In this document: in pieces, positions 1 through 6,173 of the stretch
How the letters are laid out: each line of letters starts with the position of its first letter
How positions within the stretch are numbered: position 1 is the first letter of the stretch
Source of the DNA: Candidatus Methanovirga basalitermitum
Lineage (GTDB): Archaea; Methanobacteriota; Methanobacteria; Methanobacteriales; Methanobacteriaceae
DNA: 11,936 nt
Assembly (NCBI GenBank): GCA_031284445.1
Contig: JAISZW010000198.1
Coordinates: 1 to 11,936, forward strand
Direction: 5' to 3'
Program-made: the position numbers and the translations under genes
The notes under the pieces: model-generated
Databases searched by the model: none
What the model was told of the DNA's origin: nothing
What the model saw: the letters and a program-made list of their open reading frames with translations, nothing else

Positions 1-60
1 AGTTATCTGTCCTTCATTATATTTAAGTTTTACTATTTAATCCTGCTTATTTTTTATTTT

Positions 61-195
61 ATAGTGTGTTAACTGTATTTTTCAAGTATGAGTTTTGTGT
101 GGATGATACTTTTAGTAAAATAAAGTTTTATGATCATTTTCGATTTTTTTTCAAAAATCGAAAAAACTCCACACTTTTTTACACCCTCAAAATAT
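61..195. repeat. Dispersed palindromic intergenic element, copy 1
   Basis: The core runs from GTGTGGA at 97-103 to CTCCACAC at 167-174 and encloses a perfect 8-bp hairpin (CGATTTTT 141-148 / AAAAATCG 153-160). Outer arms at about 61-96 and 175-195, the right one with TTTTTTACACCCTC, are imperfect inverted repeats of each other. Read in reverse complement, the whole stretch aligns with 6890-7022, including an identical 24-base block (136-159 = 6925-6948) and a 14-base block (110-123 = 6960-6973). It encodes nothing visible and lies just past the 3' end of the leftward TPR gene. A MITE-like or palindromic repeat element is the best description. I see nothing else in the rest of 1-335. Confidence 0.75.
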
Positions 196-335
196 ACTCA
201 AAAGTGCTAAGTTCAAAAGTACTATAGAAATTTAAGCTTGTGTTACTACATTCCCATTAGGGTATCTAAGCAAGAAATTTCGAGTTTAAAAGTTGGAAAA
301 GTTCAAACTACTTTTATATAACTCCTTAATGGTTT

Positions 336-1472
336 TCACATATTTTCTAGACATTCATCTCTTAAAATTCGGGCATCATCATTATTTGGGTTTATTGAGA
401 GAACTTTAGTGAATGTTATATTCGCTTCTTCAAATCTTTTTAATTCTAAAAGAACAACACCTTTATTCAGCCAAAACCATTCATTACTTTTATTAAGACG
501 AATAGCTTCATCATAGGCTTCTAATGCTTCTTCATGTCTTCCAAGATCAAGAAGAACATTTCCTTTTCTATTTTGAGCTATTGGATCAATATTTTTTTCA
601 TTAAAACAATGTTCTAATCCTTTATTGTAAGATTTCAATGCTTCCTCATGTCTATTCATTTCTGTTAAAAGATTACCTCTTGCATTCCAAACTTCTGGAT
701 TTTTTGGATCGATTTTAATAAGGGCATCATAGATTTCAAGTGCATTATCGAGTTTTCCTAAAACTTGGAGAATAAATCCTCTCCAATATAGTATAGAGGG
801 ATTTTTTGAATTCAAACTCATTGCATTATTACTATTTTCTAATGCTTCTTTTGGTTTTTCATAGTTTAAAAGAGCAATAGCTTTATTGTTCCATATATGT
901 TCATTATTTTTTTCAATAGATAGTGCTTTATCATAACATTTAATGGCTTCTTGAAATTCGCCTATTCGACTTAAATTATCTCCTTTTTTATTTAAAAGAT
1001 AAATATCATCTGGATCAAATTTTAAAGCAGCAGAGTAGCAAAGTTCAGATTTATAGTATTTTCCACTATCAAATAAAATATCTCCTCTTTGTGTTATCAT
1101 TGCTTTCTCATCAATCTTTTCTCCTTCCCATTCACTAATATCCAATTTTTTAAAATGTATAATCTGAAATTTATCATCATCTTTTAATTTTTTGGCATAT
1201 GTTTTTTTAAATTCTTTTATCATTTCTTTAGTATTAACATATCCTTCTTTAATAGCTATTTCATTGTTATTTTTCAAATCTTTATATTTTATAATATCTA
1301 GTTCTACAACTTCAGCTTCAAATATCTTTTTTTTTTCTTTAGATACTAAATTCCAATAGCAATGTAATCTGTCACCTTTTTTCAAAGGAGTTTTCCATAA
1401 CTTTCGTATTGTACTTGTTTTTTTTCCTGTTATAAGATCGATATTCTGGCTTCCAAAAGATAAAATCGGCAT
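336..1472 (-). CDS. ASCH-domain protein with C-terminal TPR repeats
   Basis: This is a 378-aa soluble protein. Residues 1-110 resemble an ASCH (PUA-like) domain: the stretch TGKKTSTIRK near residues 15-24, then LKKGDRLHCYW (30-40) and a beta-rich segment through FKKL at 110. ASCH domains are generally linked to RNA binding or modification. Residues 125-370 form about seven 34-residue TPR units, recognisable by recurring G-x(6)-EA-x(3)-Y-x-x-A patterns and Asp-Pro/Asn-Pro turns, and probably mediate protein contacts. The ATG at 1470-1472 is well supported by an AGGTGAA ribosome-binding site at 1475-1481. It is a lone leftward gene with a repeat-rich kilobase upstream and a palindromic element downstream. 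The domain calls are by eye; the ligand and physiological role are unknown. Confidence 0.85.
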   Translation of the reverse strand: MPILSFGSQNIDLITGKKTSTIRKLWKTPLKKGDRLHCYWNLVSKEKKKIFEAEVVELDIIKYKDLKNNNEIAIKEGYVNTKEMIKEFKKTYAKKLKDDDKFQIIHFKKLDISEWEGEKIDEKAMITQRGDILFDSGKYYKSELCYSAALKFDPDDIYLLNKKGDNLSRIGEFQEAIKCYDKALSIEKNNEHIWNNKAIALLNYEKPKEALENSNNAMSLNSKNPSILYWRGFILQVLGKLDNALEIYDALIKIDPKNPEVWNARGNLLTEMNRHEEALKSYNKGLEHCFNEKNIDPIAQNRKGNVLLDLGRHEEALEAYDEAIRLNKSNEWFWLNKGVVLLELKRFEEANITFTKVLSINPNNDDARILRDECLENM

Positions 1473-1510
1473 GTTTCACCTAAAATATTTTTTTCAATGA
1501 TGTCGAGTAA

Positions 1511-1584
1511 TAAGATCTTGTTTATTAAGCTTTATTTTTAATTCCAGTCAAAGTTTTAAAAAATAATTTTCTTAACTTGACAGC
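1511..1584 (+). repeat. 75-bp direct repeat, copy A
   Basis: This stretch aligns base by base with 4003-4078: both start TAAGATCTTGTTTAT, continue through AAGCTTT and CAAAGTTT, and end in AACTT(G/T)ACAGC. Copy A is 2 nt shorter, in the homopolymer A tract. In the second half one frame reads NNFLNLTALC, against NNFFNFTALA in copy B, so the repeat may be a decayed coding fragment (perhaps of a mobile element) rather than an IS end. It lies just upstream of the TPR gene, so it could overlap that gene's promoter. Confidence 0.7.
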
Positions 1585-1636
1585 TTTGTGCAATGATCTA
1601 AATTTTTCATTGGCGAAATCAGAAATTTAAATCTCC

Positions 1637-1974
1637 AAAAACAATGTTGTTTTTACACAGTCAAAATTTTATTATCGTAGATAATTTAAGAAACGAAAAC
1701 AACGGAAACTAAAGTTCCTAACTTACTAAAGTAAGTAAAGTTCTATAAATTTATCCGTCCACACCCTCGTGATAATCAGAGAATAAATTCTATTAAATTA
1801 AAATCGATTTTTAATAAACAAGTTTTTCTAAATTGCATTAGCCAACAAATCTTTGGTTTTCTTTATTGAACTTGTTCAATTATAAAGTCTATGACTTTCT
1901 TTACTTAAATCTTGTTTTAAGTTAGGGGGACGGAAAACAAGTTTTCCTAACTTATCTTCGATAACAAATCGAAG
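1637..1974. repeat. Cluster of short perfect hairpins
   Basis: Six or more independent perfect inverted repeats with 2-5 nt loops lie in 340 bases: AAAAACAA/TTGTTTTT (1637-1644/1647-1654), CTTAC/GTAAG (1712-1716/1721-1725), TTGAAC/GTTCAA (1866-1871/1874-1879), AAAGTC/GACTTT (1884-1889/1893-1898), GGAAAAC/GTTTTCC (1932-1938/1941-1947) and CTTCGAT/ATCGAAG (1956-1962/1968-1974). The last is followed by a T-rich run. AAGTTAGG 1919-1926 also pairs with CCTAACTT 1946-1953, enclosing the GGAAAAC hairpin. The segments beginning ACGGAAA at 1702 and 1930 are imperfect direct repeats of each other. AT richness makes some chance hairpins likely, but stems with internal G and C are less easily explained. 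Confidence 0.6.
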
Positions 1975-2228
1975 TTTTTATTTATTTTAAAAAATTTTTT
2001 ATTTTTTAAAGTTAGAAAAATGAATTTTTTTTTGATTTAAAAAGCTTTAAATTATTTTATTAAAATTATAAATGAATATAAATATTTATTTTTAAATTAA
2101 ATAGTTTATAATCTTTTATTCATTTTAATATTAGATTTAAATGAAAATTGAATCTTGGTTAAAATAATTGTGCAACAACTTTCAATTTTTATTAATTTCT
2201 GCTTGAAAATAGAAGTTATTTGATTAAG

Positions 2229-2275
2229 TTGATGACATTTGTCTTTGAATAGAAAACATAACACATGTTATCAAC
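2229..2275. repeat. Imperfect inverted repeat
   Basis: GTTGATGACATTTGT (2229-2243) is nearly the reverse complement of ACACATGTTATCAAC (2261-2275), matching at 13 of 15 positions by hand. It could form a 15-bp stem with a 17-nt loop. Wider inverted matches occur at CTGCTTGAAAAT (about 2200) and ATTTTTCAAGCA (about 2340). No adjacent gene is a clear partner. Confidence 0.45.
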
Positions 2276-2420
2276 TAAATTTTTGACATAGTCATATATT
2301 ATATCAAATTACTAATTATAAATACTTTAACACTCATAATTTTTCAAGCAAAAGATTATCTAACAATTCAAATTTTTAAATTGCTAATATACTGTAAACG
2401 AAAATCTTCAACTTTTCTAA

Positions 2421-2478
2421 ATTCACTTCGTGAATAAAAAGAAATTAATCAAAAGGCTAATTCAGATATTGAATATCT
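2421..2478 (-). terminator. Possible terminator hairpins after the transporter gene
   Basis: Two perfect hairpins follow the leftward transporter stop at 2510: AGATATT/AATATCT (2464-2478, 1-nt centre) and ATTCAC/GTGAAT (2421-2426/2430-2435). Between them, read leftward, is CTTTTTATT. The placement fits transcript 3' end formation, but archaeal terminators are mainly T-runs and need no hairpin. The same kind of hairpin recurs across the upstream non-coding region, so this is tentative. Confidence 0.3.
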
Positions 2479-2509
2479 AATAATTGATTAATTATATTAA
2501 TTAATAGAT

Positions 2510-3436
2510 TCATTTTAACTTTCTAAGTATGTAAGAAACAATTGTCAAAGTAGGAAGTTCTATTAAAGGAGCTATTACAAGAGATAAAGCTATTATGGGA
2601 TGGTTTGGAAAAGCAGTAGCTGCAACAGCTAAAGATATTGGTGAATTACGGGCTAAAGTTGTTAAAGATAAACTTACATAATCTTCATGATTCATTTTAA
2701 TAGCTATTTTTACTAAATAAGTTAGTATAAAATTTATTATAAAAAATAATGCAAAAGGAATAAGTAAAATTATAAAAATCAATGTATTGTTAATTAATAA
2801 ACTTCCTTTTGATGAAAACATTGTAAAAATAGCTAAAGACAATGAAACAATAGTTATTAATTCAAAGTAGTCTGATAATTTATTATCTATATTAACAAGA
2901 TGCTTTATAACTTGAGATAAAATAAATGGTAATATTATAATTAAAAAAATAGTTTCAATTAAAAGATTTAAATCAAAACCACTTAAGACACCTGTAAATA
3001 AGAAGAGGTAAACTGGCAAGAGAATTAATTGAAGTAGTAGATTTAAAGGCAGAATCGAAAAACTTAATTTCATATTTCCTTTAGCTAAGTCTGTAAATAT
3101 CATATACCAATCAGTACATGGGGTTACTAAGAGCATTATAAACCCAATCCATAAATAAATATTTTGAGATAGAAAAATGTAACCTAAAATATAACTTAAT
3201 ATTGGAGTCCATATAAAATTTATTAAAAGAGCTATTTTTATAAATTTAAAGTTTATAAACTCTTTTTTAAAGTTTTTTAAAGGTATATTCATGAATAGGG
3301 AGAAAATCATCAGTAATAGAAGGGGAGTGGTGAGATTCCCTGAAAAATCGGATATTAAGGAATTTTGACTTAATAAAAAACCAGATGTAATAGCTATTGG
3401 TAAAAGTACCATTTGCAATTTTTCGTTTAATTTCAT
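2510..3436 (-). CDS. Membrane transporter, BASS/ACR3-like (bile acid:sodium symporter superfamily)
   Basis: This is a 308-aa protein made almost entirely of hydrophobic helices, about ten by eye and typical of the BASS superfamily. Two broken-helix motifs support the call: VTPCTDWYMIFTDLAKG near residues 104-120, in the position of the ACR3/BASS first crossover motif, and ARNSPISLAVAATAFP (262-277) for the second. ACR3 members export arsenite and other BASS members import organic acids with sodium; the substrate here cannot be read from sequence. The ATG at 3434-3436 lies 18 nt after the zinc-ribbon stop, so the two are probably co-transcribed. No strong ribosome-binding site is visible. No arsR or arsenate reductase gene is nearby, which weakens an arsenite-specific role. 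Confidence 0.8.
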   Translation of the reverse strand: MKLNEKLQMVLLPIAITSGFLLSQNSLISDFSGNLTTPLLLLMIFSLFMNIPLKNFKKEFINFKFIKIALLINFIWTPILSYILGYIFLSQNIYLWIGFIMLLVTPCTDWYMIFTDLAKGNMKLSFSILPLNLLLQLILLPVYLFLFTGVLSGFDLNLLIETIFLIIILPFILSQVIKHLVNIDNKLSDYFELITIVSLSLAIFTMFSSKGSLLINNTLIFIILLIPFALFFIINFILTYLVKIAIKMNHEDYVSLSLTTLARNSPISLAVAATAFPNHPIIALSLVIAPLIELPTLTIVSYILRKLK

Positions 3437-3454
3437 GAAAATACTTTCTATATC

Positions 3455-3658
3455 TCATCTATTTTTAATTAAATTATTTATAAGACTTAATTTCTTTTTT
3501 AAGGTTTTTATGAGTTCAAACTCTTTTTCAAATTCAGGTGAATTCCCATAACCACAGTTAGGGCAGTGAACAGTTCTACAATTACTTTTTCCACATTGAT
3601 GACAGTTTTTGCCAATTTCTTCTTCATCAAATTTATATCCACACATACGACAATCCAT
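3455..3658 (-). CDS. Small zinc-ribbon protein
   Basis: This is a 67-aa protein with seven cysteines: CxxC at residues 3/6, CxxC at 19/22, C27, and CxxC at 32/35. The context is CGYKFDEEE... and CPNCGYGNSPEF. It ends in a lysine-rich amphipathic helix. I chose the internal ATG at 3656-3658 over the ATG at 3671-3673 because GGTGAG at 3662-3667 sits at the same spacing as other starts here; with the upstream start this motif would be inside the gene. Similar small CxxCG...CPNCGY proteins are, from memory, seen near metal-transport genes. Here it is followed after 18 nt by a BASS-type transporter, so a metal-sensing or accessory role is possible but unproven. Confidence 0.75.
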   Translation of the reverse strand: MDCRMCGYKFDEEEIGKNCHQCGKSNCRTVHCPNCGYGNSPEFEKEFELIKTLKKKLSLINNLIKNR

Positions 3659-3661
3659 ATT

Positions 3662-3667
3662 CTCACC
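3662..3667 (-). promoter_or_regulatory. Ribosome-binding site that decides the zinc-ribbon start
   Basis: Read leftward, GGTGAG precedes the ATG at 3658 by 3 nt. It matches the GGTGA motif before the TPR, T2SSF and zinc-finger genes in this window. It argues against the ATG 15 nt further upstream. Confidence 0.6.
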
Positions 3668-3673
3668 ATCCAT

Positions 3674-3992
3674 AGATCATTAATATCACTACTTAAAACT
3701 TTTAATGGAGATTTAAATTCACATCTTTGATTGAAAGCAATAGTTATTAACTAAAATTTTCTATTTTTAAGTACTTTTAAAGTATTCTAATATAAATAAT
3801 TATTTTCTTTTAAAATAGAAAATGACCAGTTCAATTGGTAATTTCTTAATCATTTATCCCCATAATTATCTTCAATTGTTAGTATTATTGATTTTGCACC
3901 CTATTTCTTTTCCTTTAAATTCTAAAACTAACTTAACCAATTCTTTGTCTTTATATAACTTCAATGTTATTAAATTAAGGATTTTTGATTAA
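3674..3992. other. Intergenic region upstream of the zinc-ribbon/transporter unit
   Basis: No coding frame was recognised. On the minus strand ATTTAAAT (3711-3718) is a candidate box A placing a start about 30 nt before the zinc-ribbon ATG. On the plus strand TTTATATA (3950-3957) is a good box A facing the pseudogene region. An inverted repeat sits at 3756-3823. ACCAGTTCAATTGGT (3825-3839) is another small imperfect palindrome. Confidence 0.4.
3756..3823. repeat. 12-bp perfect inverted repeat with inner palindrome
   Basis: ATTTTCTATTTT (3756-3767) is the exact reverse complement of AAAATAGAAAAT (3812-3823). Inside, GTACTTTTAAAGTAT (3771-3785) is itself nearly palindromic. It could be a decayed mobile-element end or a hairpin-forming non-coding element. 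It has no obvious similarity to the GTGTGGAG element. Confidence 0.45.
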
Positions 3993-4320
3993 AATTTCTA
4001 TTTAAGATCTTGTTTATCAAGCTTTGTTTTTAATTTCAATCAAAGTTTAAAAAAAAATAATTTTTTTAACTTTACAGCATTGGCAACACTAAGTAATAAT
4101 AAAAACCCAAAAATACCTGAATTTTCAACATTTAATTTTTACTGGGACGAAATCAAGGATTTAAATTCCCAGGAGGAGAATTACCAACACATCAAAATAA
4201 CACCAAAAAATAAATACATATTATACTCATAAATGTATGGATTGTGAGTTTAAAGATAAATACATGCCTAAAGGTACTAAATGCCACAAATTATATGATA
4301 AATTCACAAAAAAGAAATGA
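3993..4320 (+). pseudogene. Broken reading frame with zinc-finger-like end, probably a mobile-element relic
   Basis: One plus-strand frame is open from 3993 to 4233 with no good start (about 79 codons). Its end looks protein-like, with ALATLSNNKNPKIPEFS and then FNFYWDEIKDLNSQEENY. A +1 shift near 4201-4233 continues into YTHKCMDCEFKDKYMPKGTK, then CHKLYDKFTKKK and a stop at 4318-4320. The CxxC...CH pattern suggests a damaged zinc finger. The first part overlaps repeat copy B, which also occurs at 1511-1584 with a 2-nt length difference that would shift frame. I do not recognise the family; proximity to the TnpB relic suggests mobile-element origin. Confidence 0.35.
4003..4078 (+). repeat. 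75-bp direct repeat, copy B
   Basis: This is the partner of 1511-1584, in the same orientation. Both copies begin at the AAGATCTT palindrome and end at ACAGC, after which similarity fades. The left boundary is sharp: bases before TAAGATCTTG do not match between copies. In copy B the repeat is continuous with an open frame running to 4233. Confidence 0.7.
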
Positions 4321-4544
4321 TGATAGATGAACGATCCTTCTTCAAAACTAAAATATAGTAAAAATGGTAGAACACACAGAAATCTAAGACTTGTCATAAA
4401 TGTGGATACATTGAATAAAGTCTTGGATTAAGTGTTAAAAGCTGAATTTGTCATATTTGCCATCCTAAACATGATAAAGATATTAATACAGTTATTAACA
4501 TCCAAACCAGACTATGGGGATTGTTTTTGGTAAAACTAAGATAA
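4320..4544 (+). pseudogene. TnpB (IS200/IS605 OrfB) C-terminal relic
   Basis: A single plus-strand frame, interrupted by five internal stops, reads MIDERSFFKTKI at 4320, then SKTCHKCGYIE from 4383, SLGLSVKS, ICHICHPKHDKDINTVINI and a final stop at 4542-4544. This matches the conserved TnpB end: SKTCxxCG, then a second CxxC, then the H-D-R-D-x-N-x-x-x-N-I block, where D is the last RuvC catalytic residue (here HDKDINTVINI). The stops make it non-functional. The N-terminal two-thirds of a TnpB is missing. I did not identify a matching guide-RNA right end; the sequence to 4612 runs straight to the aEF1B stop. Confidence 0.75.
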
Positions 4545-4612
4545 TTTAGCGGATTAGGAATCTCCGAGCTTAAGTTTGAGAGGTTCAAGTTCAGATTTGA
4601 TCATTTAATAAT

Positions 4613-4882
4613 CTACATTAGTCGTCTAATATCTTGAACTTCAACACTACTAATTCCATCTATTTCCTTGAATTTCTCTTCTACGATTTCGGTACCTCCT
4701 TCTTCGTCTTTAACAACGAACATTACTTTAAGAGCTACTAATCCAAAGGCAATAGGCTCTTCTTCGATGTTATGAAGTTCAGCACCCTCAGGAATTGAGG
4801 ATTTAATCTTTTCTTTCAATAATTTTAGATCATTTTCTGGATCTTCTGGCATTATTTTAACGGTTGCAACAACATCTCCCAT
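4613..4882 (-). CDS. ef1b: Translation elongation factor aEF-1 beta
   Basis: This 89-aa protein has the usual archaeal aEF1B length. It starts MGDVVATVKIMPEDPENDL and ends VEVQDIRRLM, both hallmarks of the family. aEF1B promotes GDP release from aEF1A so the factor can reload GTP and deliver aminoacyl-tRNA; it acts in the cytoplasm as a single alpha-beta sandwich domain. The ATG at 4880-4882 has a strong GGAGGAGT ribosome-binding site at 4887-4894, fitting high expression. It is the last gene of the pth2-mfnE-zinc finger-ef1b unit, 35 nt after the zinc-finger stop. The TnpB relic begins about 70 nt past its stop, so an IS once landed close to the operon end. Confidence 0.95.
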   Translation of the reverse strand: MGDVVATVKIMPEDPENDLKLLKEKIKSSIPEGAELHNIEEEPIAFGLVALKVMFVVKDEEGGTEIVEEKFKEIDGISSVEVQDIRRLM

Positions 4883-4917
4883 TTACACTCCTCCATTTCG
4901 TTCTATTAAAAAAATAT

Positions 4918-5079
4918 CTAAGGACCTACGAATCCACATTCACATTTGTAAGTATGACCAAAAGTACGACATTTATCACATCTATAAATCATTCTATCAC
5001 ATTCTGGACATGCAAATTTAACATAAGGATCGATTAGTGGAATTTCTTGCTTGCATGATGTACAGTATATTTTTTCCAT
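4918..5079 (-). CDS. HVO_2753-family small zinc-finger protein
   Basis: This is a 53-aa protein with eight cysteines: CxxC at 6/9, 24/27 and 34/37, and CxC at 46/48. It ends in KCECGFVGP, the characteristic C-terminus of the archaeal HVO_2753-like (DUF1610-type) family, whose members hold two zinc ions and commonly neighbour aEF1B. I start it at MEKIYC (5079) and not at the longer frame opening at 5169, because AGAGGTGA lies at 5085-5092 and the family begins here; the extra 30 codons would overlap mfnE. Its start is 1 nt after the mfnE stop, implying translational coupling. Molecular role uncertain; nucleic-acid or ribosome association has been suggested for such proteins. Confidence 0.85.
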   Translation of the reverse strand: MEKIYCTSCKQEIPLIDPYVKFACPECDRMIYRCDKCRTFGHTYKCECGFVGP

Positions 5080-5080
5080 T

Positions 5081-5749
5081 TTATTCACCTCTAATATAAG
5101 TGTATTTAAAATCATGACTGTCTTTATTAAGTTTAATAATGGATGAAACTCTTTCAGGGAATTTTCCATTTACAACAAAACAATCAGCCCCGAATTTAAT
5201 TAAAAGTTCAGGTAACATTAAGTCAATTGATGATTCATCAAAGGATAAGAGTTTTTTTGCATCAACTTCATTAATAAGAATTGAATTTTTAAGAATTGGT
5301 TTTCGGGTATATATACCATTCACATTTGTAGTTATTAAAAGTTTTGATTTTAAAAGATGTGAGATATACGCTGATATAGAATCAGAACTTACTTTCCAAG
5401 AATGTTCTAATTGATTTTTCTCATTTAGTATCTTAGAACAGATTAAAATAGGAATCTCACCGTTTTCAGATACTTTTTTTGCATCATCAAAGTTATCAAC
5501 AATTTTTGTGAAATTTAGTTTATCATTTAATAGTTTGGATGTTATATTCATGGTGGAAATGGCTGTTTGGTGAGTCACATCGTTAGAAAATCTGATTTTC
5601 TTATCATATTCGCGAATAAGATTTGCAAATTCTCCACCACCAGTAATTATTAGAGAATCTGTTCCTTCAATAGCTTTAGCCACTTTAATAGCTTGTTCTG
5701 GAAACAAACTACCTCCAATTTTAACTACCCACTCAATAATTTTAATCAA
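5081..5749 (-). CDS. mfnE: MfnE, [5-(aminomethyl)furan-3-yl]methyl phosphate kinase (amino-acid kinase fold)
   Basis: MfnE adds a second phosphate to aminomethylfuran-methyl phosphate using ATP, giving the diphosphate that condenses with tyramine in methanofuran synthesis, the C1 carrier of methanogenesis. The 222-aa protein shows amino-acid-kinase features: VVKIGGSLFP (8-17) at the nucleotide end, TGGGEFANLIR (36-46), and HSWKVSSDSISAY (116-128). The methanogen setting beside aEF1B (as for MJ0458/MJ0459 in Methanocaldococcus, from memory) supports mfnE over a generic kinase. The only standard start after the in-frame TAG is TTG at 5747-5749, with AAGGA very close upstream, so initiation may be weak or use a non-standard codon. 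Its 3' end contains the ribosome-binding site of the next gene. Confidence 0.85.
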   Translation of the reverse strand: MIKIIEWVVKIGGSLFPEQAIKVAKAIEGTDSLIITGGGEFANLIREYDKKIRFSNDVTHQTAISTMNITSKLLNDKLNFTKIVDNFDDAKKVSENGEIPILICSKILNEKNQLEHSWKVSSDSISAYISHLLKSKLLITTNVNGIYTRKPILKNSILINEVDAKKLLSFDESSIDLMLPELLIKFGADCFVVNGKFPERVSSIIKLNKDSHDFKYTYIRGE

Positions 5750-5783
5750 ATCCTTAAACTAACTTTTGATTGATATGGTGAAA

Positions 5784-6125
5784 TTAACTAAGTAATTTCA
5801 AATCCTTAGTAACCTTATCAACGATAATATCTTCGTCAGGACCTATACCTAAGCATGTTACTGTTGATGGTGGAATTTCTGTTCTACCTTGATCTACAAC
5901 TAAATAATTAGGAATTTTGTTCAGAATAGCTGATTTTTGTACTTCTAATAATTCTTCTAAACTGTCAACTCTTAGAATTATCTTTGCCTGTCCATCATTT
6001 TCCCATTTTTGGATTTTTTCTTTATTAACTTTTTTATATGAGCCTAAGCAGGCATGGCATGATTGAGCAGCTGTTTTGCCTTTAGACATTTTGAGATCTC
6101 TTCGCACAACAATAACTTGTTTCAT
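5784..6125 (-). CDS. pth2: Peptidyl-tRNA hydrolase, Pth2 (archaeal/eukaryotic type)
   Basis: Pth2 frees tRNA from peptidyl-tRNA that has dropped off ribosomes. The 113-aa length is normal. Diagnostic segments are LKMSKGKTAAQSCHA (11-25, with K17 and H24) and DQGRTEIPPSTVTCLGIGP (78-96, with D78 and T88/T90), which line the active site of this fold. The ATG at 6123-6125 has GGTG at 6131-6134 and a box A-like TTTAAATA around 6166-6173, so this appears to be the first gene of the operon continuing through mfnE (34-nt gap), the zinc finger and aEF1B. Confidence 0.95.
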   Translation of the reverse strand: MKQVIVVRRDLKMSKGKTAAQSCHACLGSYKKVNKEKIQKWENDGQAKIILRVDSLEELLEVQKSAILNKIPNYLVVDQGRTEIPPSTVTCLGIGPDEDIIVDKVTKDLKLLS

Positions 6126-6165
6126 TAGAACACCAGAAATATCAACATTAAATTTTAATTTAAGA

Positions 6166-6173
6166 TATTTAAA
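6166..6173 (-). promoter_or_regulatory. Candidate box A for the pth2 operon
   Basis: Read leftward this is TTTAAATA, close to the archaeal TATA consensus. A start about 26 nt downstream (near 6143) would give an 18-nt leader holding the GGTG ribosome-binding site. The box overlaps the stop codon of the upstream HAD gene, so the operon promoter would be inside that gene's end. The AT-rich background limits confidence. Confidence 0.45.

Larger units (their letters stand above)
1585..2509. other. Gene-free, hairpin-rich intergenic region
   Basis: No open frame, tRNA or recognisable structured RNA is visible on either strand in these 925 bases. The sequence is very AT-rich. What stands out is its many short inverted repeats (listed separately) and CCACACCCTC at 1759-1768, which resembles the palindromic element's right end with its two arm motifs fused. 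It lies between the 3' end of the transporter gene (stop at 2510) and the 5' end of the TPR gene, both leftward, so any leader for the TPR gene would come from its left part. Confidence 0.6.

Noticed and set aside
1910..1980. Bacterial-style terminator or riboswitch from the nested hairpins followed by T-rich sequence
   Set aside because: No gene ends or begins in the right place on the plus strand and no known riboswitch core could be recognised.
2510..3436. Assignment as arsenite efflux pump ArsB/Acr3
   Set aside because: Fold-level resemblance only; no arsR or arsC neighbour, and the crossover motif differs from the Acr3 pattern I know, so only the superfamily is called.
3267..3458. 63-codon minus-strand frame overlapping the transporter and zinc-ribbon genes
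   Set aside because: Out-of-frame shadow of the transporter start with no family features and no ribosome-binding site.
4550..4605. tRNA-like GGTTCAAGTTC segment
   Set aside because: The flanking bases do not form a T stem and no acceptor or anticodon arm can be built.
5139..5414. 91-codon plus-strand frame opposite mfnE
   Set aside because: Antisense to a well-supported conserved gene; no recognisable protein features.
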